A stretch of DNA of 64,000 bases, taken from assembly GCF_030435705.1 (NCBI RefSeq), contig NZ_CP129382.1, forward strand, positions 1,240,001 to 1,304,000. The letters are read 5' to 3'. The stretch is from Rhizobium sp. SSA_523 (GTDB taxonomy: Bacteria > Pseudomonadota > Alphaproteobacteria > Rhizobiales > Rhizobiaceae). Below are positions 23,750-32,072 of the stretch, one piece after another (position 1 is the first letter of the stretch; each line of letters opens with the position of its first letter). The position numbers and the translations under genes are program-made. Below the pieces are notes generated by a model. The model made no database searches. It was given only the letters and a program-made list of their open reading frames with translations, and was not told the DNA's origin.

Positions 23750-25027
23750 ATGAAAATCGTGAATCTCCAGGCGGAGAACATCAAGCGGCTCGTGGCCGTG
23801 GAAATCACGCCTGATGGAAATCTGGTCGAGATCACGGGCGACAACGCCCAAGGCAAGACATCAATCTTGGATGCAATCTGGTGGGCGCTCGACACGAACA
23901 AGGTCGTGCAGTCCAAGCCTGTCCGCGATGGTGCCGACACCGGCTTCATCAAGCTGGATCTCGGGGAGTATGTCGTCACCAAAAAGTTCAAGGTGAAAGA
24001 CGGAGGTGAGGTGGCAATCCAGCTCACCGTCCAGAATAAGGACGGCGCCAAGTATGGCAGCCCGGTTGAGCTCCTCGCCAGCTTTATCGGAAACCTCACC
24101 TTCGACCCCCTCGCCTTCTCGCGAATGAAGCCGAAGGATCAGGTCGTAGCCCTTCGTGCGCTGGTGCCGGCATACGACTTCGCCGAGGCGGACCGCCTCA
24201 ACAAGGAGGACTTCGAGACCAGGACCGATGTCAACCGCACTATCCGCGATCTGCAGGCGCGCATCGACGGCATCACCGTTCCTGACGACACGCCCGATGA
24301 ACGGATCAGCGTCGACGATCTCATGGCGGGGCTGTCCCGAGCGATGGATCACAACAGCAGGATCGACGCAGACACCAACACCCGCGAAATTCTGGCCGGT
24401 AGAATTGAGACGCAGGAGTTGGTCATTGCCATGAAGCGGGCGGCGATCAAGGAGGCAGAGGTCGCCATTGTTCACGCTGAGCAGTTGATCGAAGAGCTGC
24501 GCGACGAGCTGGATGGCGTGCCGTCTGGTGAAAAGCACGACATCGAGCCCATCCGACTGAAGGTTACCCAGGCTGAAGAGACCAACCGCTATGTCGAGCG
24601 CAAGAAGCAGCGCATGGCCATGGAGGAGGAGCTCGCCGAGGCCGAGAAGAAGAGCGCCGCCCTCACCAAGGCGATCAACGACCGCAAGTCGGCGGCTGCC
24701 AAGGCGGTGCGAGAGGCTAAGCTGCCGGTACCGGGACTCGAACTCACCGAAGACGAGATCCTCCTCAACGGCCAGCCCTTCAACCAAGGCAGCGATGCCG
24801 AGCAGCTGCGGGTTTCCATCGCCGTAGCCGGCGCGCTTAACCCCAAGCTCCGCGTGATCCGCGTGCGCGACGGCTCGCTCCTCGACGCGAAATCTATGGC
24901 GGCCCTCAGCCAGTACGCCGAGGAGCATGATCTCCAGGTGTGGGTTGAGACGGTGTCGTCTAATCGCGAAACCGCTGTCGTCATCGAAGACGGTCGGGTG
25001 CGTGCTTTTGCGGAGGCTGCGGGATGA
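23750..25027 (+). CDS. AAA/SMC-like ATPase, RecF/SbcC type
   Basis: This 425-residue protein is read from ATG 23750. Its N-terminal ATP-binding site is GDNAQGKTSILDAIWW. A helical central region (about 220-360, coiled-coil-like, Glu/Lys/Ala-rich) follows, and a C-terminal segment VIRVRDGSLLDAKS resembles the second half of an ABC-type head. The Walker B is weak. Phage proteins of this kind help exonuclease and annealing proteins in recombination; the exonuclease and RecT are the next two recognisable genes. Confidence 0.78.
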   Translation: MKIVNLQAENIKRLVAVEITPDGNLVEITGDNAQGKTSILDAIWWALDTNKVVQSKPVRDGADTGFIKLDLGEYVVTKKFKVKDGGEVAIQLTVQNKDGAKYGSPVELLASFIGNLTFDPLAFSRMKPKDQVVALRALVPAYDFAEADRLNKEDFETRTDVNRTIRDLQARIDGITVPDDTPDERISVDDLMAGLSRAMDHNSRIDADTNTREILAGRIETQELVIAMKRAAIKEAEVAIVHAEQLIEELRDELDGVPSGEKHDIEPIRLKVTQAEETNRYVERKKQRMAMEEELAEAEKKSAALTKAINDRKSAAAKAVREAKLPVPGLELTEDEILLNGQPFNQGSDAEQLRVSIAVAGALNPKLRVIRVRDGSLLDAKSMAALSQYAEEHDLQVWVETVSSNRETAVVIEDGRVRAFAEAAG

Positions 25028-25443
25028 CGTATCGCGAATGGACACCGGAAAAGCCGGCAACTCCCGCATTTAGCAAGACGTGGATCGTCGAAGCTCCTTG
25101 GGCCCATCCACTTTGGCGCTCCTACGTTTTCTGCCTCTACGATCTGACGACGGAAATTCCTGGCGCACCTGCAGTAATCCATCGCGATGGCATGACGCAC
25201 GAGCTTCAGGTGTTCGCACTCGATCCGTCCAAGCCGGTGGACCCTCCAGTCTACATGCTCCAGCCGGCAAACCACGGGTACCAGTTCAAGGCGGAGAGCA
25301 ACGACGCGGCCGCTGCCCGAGTGATCGGTTTGATCGAGGAGATCGAAGCCAAGACGCTGACCCCCGACACGGATTTCCGGACGATGTGGGATTACCGCTT
25401 CCACGATGGGGTGAGCCTACACATGAAAGGCGGTGCAGCATGA
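25024..25443 (+). CDS. Unknown phage protein
   Basis: This 139-residue protein overlaps the upstream stop by 4 bases. It is aromatic-rich near the N-terminus (WTPEKPATPAFSKTWIVEA) with a beta-rich body. The C-terminus has DYRFHDGVSLHM. No catalytic motif. It occurs between SMC-like ATPase and exonuclease genes and may be an accessory of that module. Confidence 0.55.
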   Translation: MTYREWTPEKPATPAFSKTWIVEAPWAHPLWRSYVFCLYDLTTEIPGAPAVIHRDGMTHELQVFALDPSKPVDPPVYMLQPANHGYQFKAESNDAAAARVIGLIEEIEAKTLTPDTDFRTMWDYRFHDGVSLHMKGGAA

Positions 25444-25943
25444 AGGTCGTCGCAGCTATCAGCAAGAACACCTTCCTCGTCGAGATGCATGAAGATGAGA
25501 TCGTCAAGGCAGCCGGCTTCTCCACCACCTACAACACAGCGTGGGAGAAGTTCAACGGCGGGCGGGACGTCAAGGTTGGCACCGTGATCAACGTCTCCGT
25601 TGCCTATGACTTCCATGCTCGCGTCAGCCAGCACCAATCCGAAGCAGAGAAGTCGGCGCGCACACTCCGCGCGCTTGCAGATATGCTCGACGGCGCGTTA
25701 CCCGATGTTGTTGTCCCTCCGCCGGAGGAAGGCATCTTCGACAACGAGGCGTGGATCGTTTGGAGCGGCGACGAGAAACCCGCCCTCTCGGAAGATACGC
25801 TCGTCGAGGTCCAGACTCGAGACGGCAGGGTTGAAAAGGCCCGAGTGCGAAGGGTCTGGTGGAAGCACTCTCCGCCGGACAACAAGGACTTCAACAGCGA
25901 TATCATTCGGTACCGGGTAGCAAAGCAAGGAGGCGACCAGTGA
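25440..25943 (+). CDS. Unknown phage protein
   Basis: This 167-residue protein is read from ATG 25440, overlapping the upstream stop. A helix around residues 55-85 (HQSEAEKSARTLRALADML) could form a coiled coil. The C-terminal half (VEVQTRDGRVEKARVRRV) looks beta-rich and may be a small nucleic-acid-binding domain. It overlaps the exonuclease start by 4 bases. Confidence 0.55.
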   Translation: MKVVAAISKNTFLVEMHEDEIVKAAGFSTTYNTAWEKFNGGRDVKVGTVINVSVAYDFHARVSQHQSEAEKSARTLRALADMLDGALPDVVVPPPEEGIFDNEAWIVWSGDEKPALSEDTLVEVQTRDGRVEKARVRRVWWKHSPPDNKDFNSDIIRYRVAKQGGDQ

Positions 25944-27070
25944 AAACCTACCTGCACTTCACACCCGACGCCGATGGCCGCTACGAGCTGCCGGACGGAA
26001 TCTATTTCGACTTGCCGGAAGAGATCTACCACGCGGATACCGCGATCGGCTCCACCTCTTTGATGGCGCTGGCGAAAGATCCGTGCAAATGGCAGTACGA
26101 CCGGCTTCGGCCGCGCAAGGAGGTGACGCCCGAGTATCTGACATGGGGCCGTGCCTGGCACTGCCGCGTACTGGAAGGCAAGGCCGCCTTCGAAGAGCGC
26201 TACGCCAACCCGCCGGTCCCGAGCGACTATCCGAACGCGCTCAACACGACCGACCAGATCAAGGACTTCCTGCGCCAGAACGGCCAGAAGCTCACCGGCA
26301 ACAAGCCGGAACTGATGGCGCGTGCCCGCGAGCTTGATGATTGCCCGCCCTTCTTCGACGAGATCCTCGCGCGCTGGCACATCGAACACCCAGACCACGA
26401 ATTTCTCAGCGATCGGCAGGTGCAGGAAATCGAGGATGCGGTGGCGAACATGAGCCGCGATCCCACCCTCGCATCGGTCATGGTTGCGGGCTCGCTTATC
26501 AACGGTGCGCCGGAGCTCTCAATCATCGCCACCATTGAAGGCGTTCGCCGCAAAGCCCGCTTCGATTACCCCATCCCCCCGGCCGGCGCGCGGGTGAAGT
26601 CTCTGATCGTGGACCTGAAATCGTTCACCACCTACAAAGGCGGCACGCATGAGGAGGCCGCGATCCGCAAGGTCTACGACATGTGCTACGACATCCAGGT
26701 CGCCTCTTACATGGACCTGTATGCGGAGGCAAAGCGCCTCCTCGCATATGGCGCAGTCTACGGCGCACCGCCGCATGACGGGTTTCTCAAAGAATTTCTC
26801 GGGTCGGACGGCGTGGATTGGGTCTGGGTGATGATCCGACGTGACTCGGGGATGATCCCGGTCACCCTATCGATCGATACCGACGACAAGATGTTCGTGC
26901 AGGCCAAGCGCATCGTCGCTCACGCCATCGAAACCTATCACCAGTTCATGGCTGAGTTCGGCCCCAATCAGCTGTGGACGCCGCCGCCGGCTGCGCCACT
27001 GCGTCTCAACCACTCTGTCATGCCGGCATACAACCGAGGGATTCAATATGAGCAACCAAATCACCGTTGA
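25940..27070 (+). CDS. PD-(D/E)XK exonuclease (RecE/ExoVIII-like)
   Basis: This 376-residue protein is read from GTG 25940, 5 bases after an AAGGAGG Shine-Dalgarno and overlapping the upstream stop (GTGA). It has the recognisable order of phage DUF3799-like exonucleases: GSTSLMALAKDP, LTWGRAWHCRVLEG, then the acidic strand with VDLKSFTTY, where Asp and Lys are the catalytic D-x-K core. It would digest one strand to expose single-stranded DNA for RecT, whose gene follows with a short overlap. Confidence 0.82.
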   Translation: MKTYLHFTPDADGRYELPDGIYFDLPEEIYHADTAIGSTSLMALAKDPCKWQYDRLRPRKEVTPEYLTWGRAWHCRVLEGKAAFEERYANPPVPSDYPNALNTTDQIKDFLRQNGQKLTGNKPELMARARELDDCPPFFDEILARWHIEHPDHEFLSDRQVQEIEDAVANMSRDPTLASVMVAGSLINGAPELSIIATIEGVRRKARFDYPIPPAGARVKSLIVDLKSFTTYKGGTHEEAAIRKVYDMCYDIQVASYMDLYAEAKRLLAYGAVYGAPPHDGFLKEFLGSDGVDWVWVMIRRDSGMIPVTLSIDTDDKMFVQAKRIVAHAIETYHQFMAEFGPNQLWTPPPAAPLRLNHSVMPAYNRGIQYEQPNHR

Positions 27071-28301
27071 TGCGGTCAGCGTCCTTGACGAGCTTCGGGT
27101 CGACCTGGCCCCGATGCTGCAGGAAAGCGGGCAGTCGTTCGATCGGCTCCGGACGGTTTTCATGACCGCCGTTCAGCAGAACCCAGAAATTCTGAAGTGC
27201 TCCGAGCTCTCTATCAAGCGCGAGATCCGGAAGTGCGCGGCGGACGGCCTTGTGCCTGACAACAAAGAAGCTGCCATGATCCCCTACAAGGGGGAGCTGC
27301 AGTATCAACCGATGGTTCTCGGGATCATCAAACGCGTCAAGGAACTCGGCGGCGTCTTCTCAATCGCCTGTAATCTCGTCTTCGAGAAAGACGAGTTCAT
27401 CCTCAACGAAGCCGACCCAGACTCACTTATCCACAAATCTGATCCGTTCTCGAAAGACCGCGGCAAGGTCGTTGGCGGCTACTCGATTTTCCGAGACGGC
27501 GACAAGAAGGTGATGCACCTCGAGACGATGTCGATGGATGACTTCGACCGGGTTCGGAAGGCATCGAAGGCGCCGGATTCGCCAGCCTGGAAGAACTGGA
27601 CGAATGAGATGTATCGGAAGGCTGTGCTTCGACGAGGCGCCAAATACATCGCGATCAACAACGACAAGATCCGGGCACTCCTTGAGCGCCAGGACGATAT
27701 GTTCGACTTTACCCAGCCTCGCACCGTCGAGCGCGTCAACCCGTTCACCGGCGAAGTGATCGAGTCCACGGCCGCCCCAGCTATTGAGCACAAGCCTCAG
27801 ATGTCGATGGACAGCCAGACTGGCGGGCGGGGCGACAAAGAGCCCGCACAGGGTCGCCAGACGCAATCGAAGCCCGCGGACGACCAGAGGGGCCAGCGCA
27901 CCTCGGATCGTCAACCGCAGGGCGCCAGCGGCGGAAAGACGCAAGACAGCAACAAGGCGGACAAGCCAGCCGGCCCGCCGACCGCACCGCCTGACGTCAG
28001 CGTGAAAAAGGATGACCATGCAAAGACGGTCGAAGCCGTCCAGAAAATCCTGGCGATCGCGCTCACACCTGACATCGATCCTCCTTCGATGAAGGGCATC
28101 CTCATCAACACGGCCGAGGTCTGGAAAGAGCAGACGCCCGACTATCTGCACCCACTCCTCAGATCCTGCATCGATATGACGGACTGGTCCATTCGCCGCA
28201 TTCGCGATGGTGAACCCTGGTCGGCCGAGCACGCGACATTCGTCCACAAGGTGAAAACGCTTCTGGATGTCGAGAAGTTGAGCATCGGCAAATATCCCTG
28301 A
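27048..28301 (+). CDS. recT: RecT-family single-strand annealing protein
   Basis: This 417-residue protein has an N-terminal RecT core of about 220 residues. It contains DGLVPDNKEAAMIPYKGEL and QYQPMVLGIIKRVKE, then MYRKAVLRRGAKYI. A long Gln/Pro/Lys-rich, low-complexity linker (about 230-325) joins a C-terminal domain of about 90 residues unrelated to RecT. Ordinary RecT proteins are near 270-300 residues, so the tail is an addition. With the exonuclease it forms a RecET-type recombination pair. Confidence 0.88.
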   Translation: MSNQITVDAVSVLDELRVDLAPMLQESGQSFDRLRTVFMTAVQQNPEILKCSELSIKREIRKCAADGLVPDNKEAAMIPYKGELQYQPMVLGIIKRVKELGGVFSIACNLVFEKDEFILNEADPDSLIHKSDPFSKDRGKVVGGYSIFRDGDKKVMHLETMSMDDFDRVRKASKAPDSPAWKNWTNEMYRKAVLRRGAKYIAINNDKIRALLERQDDMFDFTQPRTVERVNPFTGEVIESTAAPAIEHKPQMSMDSQTGGRGDKEPAQGRQTQSKPADDQRGQRTSDRQPQGASGGKTQDSNKADKPAGPPTAPPDVSVKKDDHAKTVEAVQKILAIALTPDIDPPSMKGILINTAEVWKEQTPDYLHPLLRSCIDMTDWSIRRIRDGEPWSAEHATFVHKVKTLLDVEKLSIGKYP

Positions 28302-28316
28302 CCGGCCGACGATCTA

Positions 28317-28349
28317 CCCCCAGCAATCATGCAAAGGAAACCCGCGATC
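28317..28349 (+). promoter_or_regulatory. Recurrent leader element, copy 11
   Basis: CCCCCAGCAATCATGC leads into AAAGGAAACCCGCGATC and the start at 28350. It is the first copy in the right half of the prophage. The AAAGGAAA stretch is a weaker Shine-Dalgarno. Confidence 0.6.
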
Positions 28350-28664
28350 ATGCAAACCTACAGTCAGGAGATGTTGGCGCTCTCCAAACAAGCCGCCGAA
28401 CGAGAACAGGATCTGCTGATCCTCAACCAATTCATCGCCAGAGGTGGTCAGTTCCGGCTCCACCTCTCCGTCGACCATCCCGACCAGCTGGTGAAAGACA
28501 CGGTCGAGCGGCTCGCTGCCGACGGCTTTCCAGGGGACAAGGTTCTCCAGATCATGGTCCGGAGAGCCGAGATCGCTCTCACGGACACGAAGGAGCGAGC
28601 ATTCCAGCGCGCCGCGGCAGACATAATGGTCGTGGGTCACCCTGATGCGGGAGCTTCGGCATGA
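28350..28664 (+). CDS. Small unknown phage protein
   Basis: This 104-residue protein is read from ATG 28350; ATG 28329 is in the leader. It is helical at both ends with a short beta segment (GGQFRLHLSVDHP). It overlaps the next gene by 4 bases. Family not recognised. Confidence 0.55.
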   Translation: MQTYSQEMLALSKQAAEREQDLLILNQFIARGGQFRLHLSVDHPDQLVKDTVERLAADGFPGDKVLQIMVRRAEIALTDTKERAFQRAAADIMVVGHPDAGASA

Positions 28665-29392
28665 AGATCCGCGTCATCGACATGGAAACCACCGGTCAGG
28701 CTGAAGACAAGCTCAAAGGTCACGGCGTCGGGATCGTTGAAATCGGCTGGTCGGACGTTGACGACACTGGCCGCGTCTCGCGCCCCATGGCCCTGCTTGT
28801 AAACCCCGGCATGACTGTTCCGCCGGAAGCCCGGGCCGTCCACCACATCAGCGATGAGATGCTCATTGGCGCCCCGCCACCGGACCGCGTTCTTCGAATG
28901 CTGATGGAGGGGATGGAAGCGGGTGACTTCTTCTGCGCCCACAACGCCGCATTCGAGCGCGCCTTCTTCGCCGGCGGTCCCTTTCCTTGGATCTGCACCA
29001 TGAAGTGCGCGAAGCACCTATGGGAGGATGCGCCAGGCTACTCGAACCAGACGCTGCGGTATTGGCTGGGCCTCGACCAGGAGTTCGCATGGCCGGAGCT
29101 CGCCTTTCCTCCGCATCGAGCCGGACCCGATGCCTACGTGACCGCGCATATCGCCAACCGGATGCAGCTCATGAAGAGCCCGGCGCGACTGGTTGAGCTG
29201 ACCAACACTCCGGTGCTCCTGAAGACGGTGCAGTCCGGGAAGTATGCCGGCGAGCTGTGGTCCAATATGGACGAGGGTTACCTCAGCTTCATTCTCGATC
29301 CCACCAAAGGGCCGTTCAAGGAAGAGGTTCTCTACACCGCTCGCTATTGGCTCAATAAGTCGCGCGGCCTGGCCGGCACTTCGTTTGCGTGA
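28661..29392 (+). CDS. exoX: ExoX-like 3'-5' exonuclease
   Basis: This 243-residue protein resembles E. coli exodeoxyribonuclease X: DMETTG (Asp7, Glu9), AHNAAFER near 93-100, WICTMK, YSNQTLRYWL, HRAGPDAYVTA (His152, Asp157), and a C-terminal GKYAGELW ... GYLSFIL segment. DEDD nucleases trim 3' ends. Residue 99 is Glu where ExoX has Asp (HNASFD), so one catalytic acid is conservatively replaced. It sits in the recombination operon and may process strands for RecT. Confidence 0.82.
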   Translation: MKIRVIDMETTGQAEDKLKGHGVGIVEIGWSDVDDTGRVSRPMALLVNPGMTVPPEARAVHHISDEMLIGAPPPDRVLRMLMEGMEAGDFFCAHNAAFERAFFAGGPFPWICTMKCAKHLWEDAPGYSNQTLRYWLGLDQEFAWPELAFPPHRAGPDAYVTAHIANRMQLMKSPARLVELTNTPVLLKTVQSGKYAGELWSNMDEGYLSFILDPTKGPFKEEVLYTARYWLNKSRGLAGTSFA

Positions 29393-29400
29393 GGTGCGTC

Positions 29401-29727
29401 ATGGAGCTCATGAAGAAAGGCGATCAGGTCACGATCGTCGGCACGTTGCGGTTCGACCAACGCCCGGACACCCATCTCCATGTGACGGTGAACCATCACG
29501 ACGTGTTTATCGCCCCCGAGGACGTGACACTTCACCAGCGGCACTTTGTTGCGGGTGACAAGGGATACCTTCCCAGCACGACTGACGCGGGCAAAGATCC
29601 ATCCGCTGTCGAGGTTATCGCAACGCATGACTGCCTGGTCTGGGTGAAATACGCCGACGGCGGCACCCAAGTTGCCGCCGCAATGGATCTCCTTCGGGAG
29701 CCGCCTGCACCAAAGGAGGAACCATGA
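29401..29727 (+). CDS. Small unknown phage protein
   Basis: This 108-residue protein is read from ATG 29401 (GTG 29389 gives 112). It is beta-rich (KGDQVTIVGTLRFDQRPD, then DCLVWVKYADGGTQV), consistent with a small barrel-type fold. The C-terminus is proline-rich. It overlaps the next start by 4 bases. Not recognised. Confidence 0.55.
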   Translation: MELMKKGDQVTIVGTLRFDQRPDTHLHVTVNHHDVFIAPEDVTLHQRHFVAGDKGYLPSTTDAGKDPSAVEVIATHDCLVWVKYADGGTQVAAAMDLLREPPAPKEEP

Positions 29728-30194
29728 CGGCGGCCCCGGATAGGCCGGCGAGGCCGAAGCGAAAGGCAATCCCTGACCGGGTGAAGCTTATCGCGGCTCT
29801 CCGCCGGATCGGGCTCACGATCACCGAGGTCCAGTTCGACCACAATCCAGCGCTCGAGCTGCGACCTGTCAACCCGCACACCGGCGACACCATCCCCCCG
29901 GCCAACGATCCAGACCATATCGATATGCTTCTCCTTGTCGAGCACAAGGAAAAGACGTTCGGCAGAGGCGGAGAGAAGCGGGCCACAACGGCGGATAGCG
30001 ACATCGGTCGGATCGCCAAGGTCCGCCGGCTCACGAAGAAACAGGAGGAGATGCGTCAGCGGATGCTGGCGCGCAGCCAGGGCGAGAAGCCCGCAAACAA
30101 GAGCCGGTGGCCGAAGCGCCGGCTTAACCCCCGCAACAATGCGACCAAAGGAAAGAGGCATGACAGACGAGAAGACGGTCCAGAAGACCTTTAG
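29724..30194 (+). CDS. Conserved phage protein, possibly HNH-like
   Basis: This 156-residue basic protein has a pattern DPDHIDMLLLVEHKEKTFG followed by TADSDIGRIAKVRRL, which I have seen in rhizobial phage proteins described as HNH-like; Cys ligands are absent. The C-terminus is Lys/Arg-rich. The last 35 bases overlap the gene at 30160, and its terminal codons contain the leader for that gene. Confidence 0.5.
   Translation: MTAAPDRPARPKRKAIPDRVKLIAALRRIGLTITEVQFDHNPALELRPVNPHTGDTIPPANDPDHIDMLLLVEHKEKTFGRGGEKRATTADSDIGRIAKVRRLTKKQEEMRQRMLARSQGEKPANKSRWPKRRLNPRNNATKGKRHDRREDGPEDL
30128..30159 (+). promoter_or_regulatory. Recurrent leader element, copy 12
   Basis: CCCCCGCAACAATGCGACC leads into AAAGGAAAGAGGC and the start at 30160. 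CAATG replaces the usual CATG. It is fully inside the coding region of the upstream gene. Confidence 0.65.
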
Positions 30195-30324
30195 GATCCA
30201 TCACGCAGGCGGGCACACCGACGTCCTCGCCGCGGATCCACTTCAGGCGCGCGAGCGATTCAGCGATGCCAACCCGAAGCTCCACATTGCTCGCGTGAAG
30301 CTGGTGAAGGGTGGTGAAGCATGA
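30160..30324 (+). CDS. Small protein (54 residues)
   Basis: This 54-residue protein starts at ATG 30160 after a leader element and GGAAAGAGG. It looks like MTDEKTVQKTFRIHHAGGHT with a C-terminal beta strand LHIARVKLVKGG. It overlaps both neighbours. A small beta/alpha phage protein; function unknown. Confidence 0.6.
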   Translation: MTDEKTVQKTFRIHHAGGHTDVLAADPLQARERFSDANPKLHIARVKLVKGGEA

Positions 30325-30692
30325 CTGCTTTCAAACGCGAATTTTTCGACGGCGAGGTGGTCGTGGTTCGGGAAGAGGACGGGAGTGTAGCGACCCATTC
30401 CCATGGCAGCCGGTACTTTCGTCTGGATGGCCTGCATGTTGCGATGTTCGGCCTGATCCAGGATCTGTCTCAAGACTCGTCGCAAAGCGAACTCGACGCG
30501 ACCTGCCCGCAACAAGGCAAGTTCATCGGTGGCTGTAAGTTCCAGGCCCGGTACCATAGCCGGTTTCCAGAGGGAATAAAGTCCATGGAGGGCGGTCAGT
30601 CTGAGATCCAGGCGATCATGACCAAGACGTATCTGGGAGAGGCTTGCATCCGCTGCGGCAAGTTCAGACCGGTCACGGAGGGATCGCGATGA
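30321..30692 (+). CDS. Unknown phage protein with CIRCG motif
   Basis: This 123-residue protein has cysteines at TCPQQG, GGCKF and a C-terminal CIRCG, suggesting a metal site. The N-terminal beta-rich part is EVVVVREEDGSVATHSHGSR. Overlaps the previous stop by 4 bases and the next start by 4. Function unknown. Confidence 0.5.
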   Translation: MTAFKREFFDGEVVVVREEDGSVATHSHGSRYFRLDGLHVAMFGLIQDLSQDSSQSELDATCPQQGKFIGGCKFQARYHSRFPEGIKSMEGGQSEIQAIMTKTYLGEACIRCGKFRPVTEGSR

Positions 30693-30847
30693 TGTGGGCA
30701 CTCTTTGCTGTCGGCGCACTCATAGTGATCTTCGGTATCCACCAGCTCGAGCGGAGCAAGACGAACGAAGAGGGGAAGCGAGCGGCACTGATAAGCACCG
30801 TCGGGATGGTCATCATGTTCGCCGGTTATGCGGGGATCTGGCCATGA
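30689..30847 (+). CDS. Small two-helix membrane protein
   Basis: This 52-residue protein has two transmembrane helices (about 2-18 and 34-50) with a charged loop (QLERSKTNEEGKR) between them. Starts overlap the upstream stop and its stop overlaps the next start. Such proteins in phages can be holin-like or membrane-modifying, but this one lies in an early recombination operon, so a lysis role is doubtful. Confidence 0.55.
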   Translation: MMWALFAVGALIVIFGIHQLERSKTNEEGKRAALISTVGMVIMFAGYAGIWP

Positions 30848-31299
30848 CCAATCCCCTCCGTTCTATCCAGATGCTGTTCTGCCGGATCGATATCGGGCAG
30901 GACTGGATCGCCACCCACTTTCCTGACGGGACCAGCTACGGCGCCGAGCCGCAGTACACGGATGAGTACCTGACGCTCTCGCAGCGGTGTGGCTACGGCA
31001 GCTACCTCATGAGGTACTGCCACGAGCACGAAATAGCCCACGCCCTCGTCGGGGAGGTCGTGTTCCGCGGCCCCTCGCGGGTCGTGTGGGGATGCGCTCA
31101 CGGCAAGTATGCGCCAGCCGCCGAGATCCTTGCTGAAGAAGAGCTGTCGATCAGCCTGCAGGCTTTCGCCCGTGCAGGCGTCCTCCCCGGATCCAGTGCG
31201 CCAGGCTTCGACTGGTTTGCCCTGAGAGACAGGTTCATCTCTTTATGCGACGGAAGCCCGGCAATCCCACCCAGCAGATCTGATGGGGGTGCGCCATGA
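30844..31299 (+). CDS. Unknown phage protein with His-rich motif
   Basis: This 151-residue protein has YCHEHEIAHALVGEV, in which HEIAH fits an HExxH pattern, followed by SRVVWGCAHG. Similar small proteins in proteobacterial phages and plasmids share the YCxEHExxH segment; I infer a structural or metal-binding role. Peptidase activity is unproven. It is translationally coupled to the genes on each side. Confidence 0.5.
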   Translation: MTNPLRSIQMLFCRIDIGQDWIATHFPDGTSYGAEPQYTDEYLTLSQRCGYGSYLMRYCHEHEIAHALVGEVVFRGPSRVVWGCAHGKYAPAAEILAEEELSISLQAFARAGVLPGSSAPGFDWFALRDRFISLCDGSPAIPPSRSDGGAP

Positions 31300-31496
31300 A
31301 GCTCATCGCACAAGCGGTCTCCTACTCCAGCGTCGTCGGCGGTGGGATCCTGTTGATGACCGAGAAAGGTCATGTGGCGTTCCAGATCGCACTAATTGGG
31401 AGCACCGCCGGCATCAGCAAAGAGCAGTCCAAAGCAATGGCCGCTCGCTTGGTCGAACTCATCAACCAGCACGGTCTTGAGGTTCCTGAACGATGA
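31296..31496 (+). CDS. Small unknown protein
   Basis: This 66-residue protein (MKLIAQAVSYSSVVGGGILL, then a helical C-terminus ending HGLEVPER) overlaps both neighbours by 4 bases. Mildly hydrophobic N-terminus; a full membrane helix is not certain. Not recognised. Confidence 0.5.
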   Translation: MKLIAQAVSYSSVVGGGILLMTEKGHVAFQIALIGSTAGISKEQSKAMAARLVELINQHGLEVPER

Positions 31497-31777
31497 CCAT
31501 CCCCACCAGATCAAGGAGGGGGATTCAGAACAAGGGCCCGTCACGGTCGGCGAGCCCAACAGTCCGAGCTTTGTTTGACGAGATCGACAGGCGAAGAACT
31601 TCGATCTCTCAACTCGCCCTCACAATGGGGACCGGTGCGTCCCTTCTTTGGGCCTACCGAGCCGGACGTACCGAGCCTGGCGTCATGCGCGTCGAGGAGA
31701 TCGCGAACCATCTCGGGTATCGCTTGATGCTGATCCCGATCGAGGAAGAGAACGATGAAGACTCAACAGGGAAATGA
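31493..31777 (+). CDS. XRE-like helix-turn-helix protein
   Basis: This 94-residue protein has a helix-turn-helix region: RTSISQLALTMGTGASLLWA followed by YRAGRTEPGVMRVEEIANHL, characteristic of XRE-type domains. A basic N-terminal arm precedes it. It is a phage regulator separate from CI and Cro; targets unknown. The stop overlaps the next start by 23 bases. Confidence 0.65.
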   Translation: MTIPTRSRRGIQNKGPSRSASPTVRALFDEIDRRRTSISQLALTMGTGASLLWAYRAGRTEPGVMRVEEIANHLGYRLMLIPIEEENDEDSTGK

Positions 31778-32072
31778 CCCGAAGCCCTTCGACCGGCGAG
31801 AGCTTGAAAACTGCCACGGCTGCGGCAAGGGCGTCATGCACAACGGCGAGATCCACTTCTATGAGGTGGAAATCACGCAATGCATCGCGGACCTGCCGAG
31901 CATTCGGCAGCAGCAAGGGCTTGAGATGATGATGGGCAATGCGGCGATCGCCGCTGTCTTCGCGCCATCGACCAATGTCGCGCATCGAATGCCCTCTGTG
32001 CGCCGGCTGCTCTGCTCCGATTGCGCGCTTCTGAAGGACATTCCGGTGGCGCAGATGATGGTGGGCGAATAA
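31755..32072 (+). CDS. Unknown protein with CxxC zinc-like motifs
   Basis: This 105-residue protein has CHGCG near residue 20 and CSDC near residue 88, a split pair that could form one zinc site. The rest is helical with a Met/Ala-rich segment. It is coupled to both neighbours. Function unknown. Confidence 0.5.
   Translation: MKTQQGNDPKPFDRRELENCHGCGKGVMHNGEIHFYEVEITQCIADLPSIRQQQGLEMMMGNAAIAAVFAPSTNVAHRMPSVRRLLCSDCALLKDIPVAQMMVGE

Noticed and set aside
576..30159. Upstream peptide (leader peptide) explanation for the recurrent leader
   Set aside because: The CATG-to-start distance varies from 17 to 24 bases, so the frame is not kept; a coding role is unlikely.
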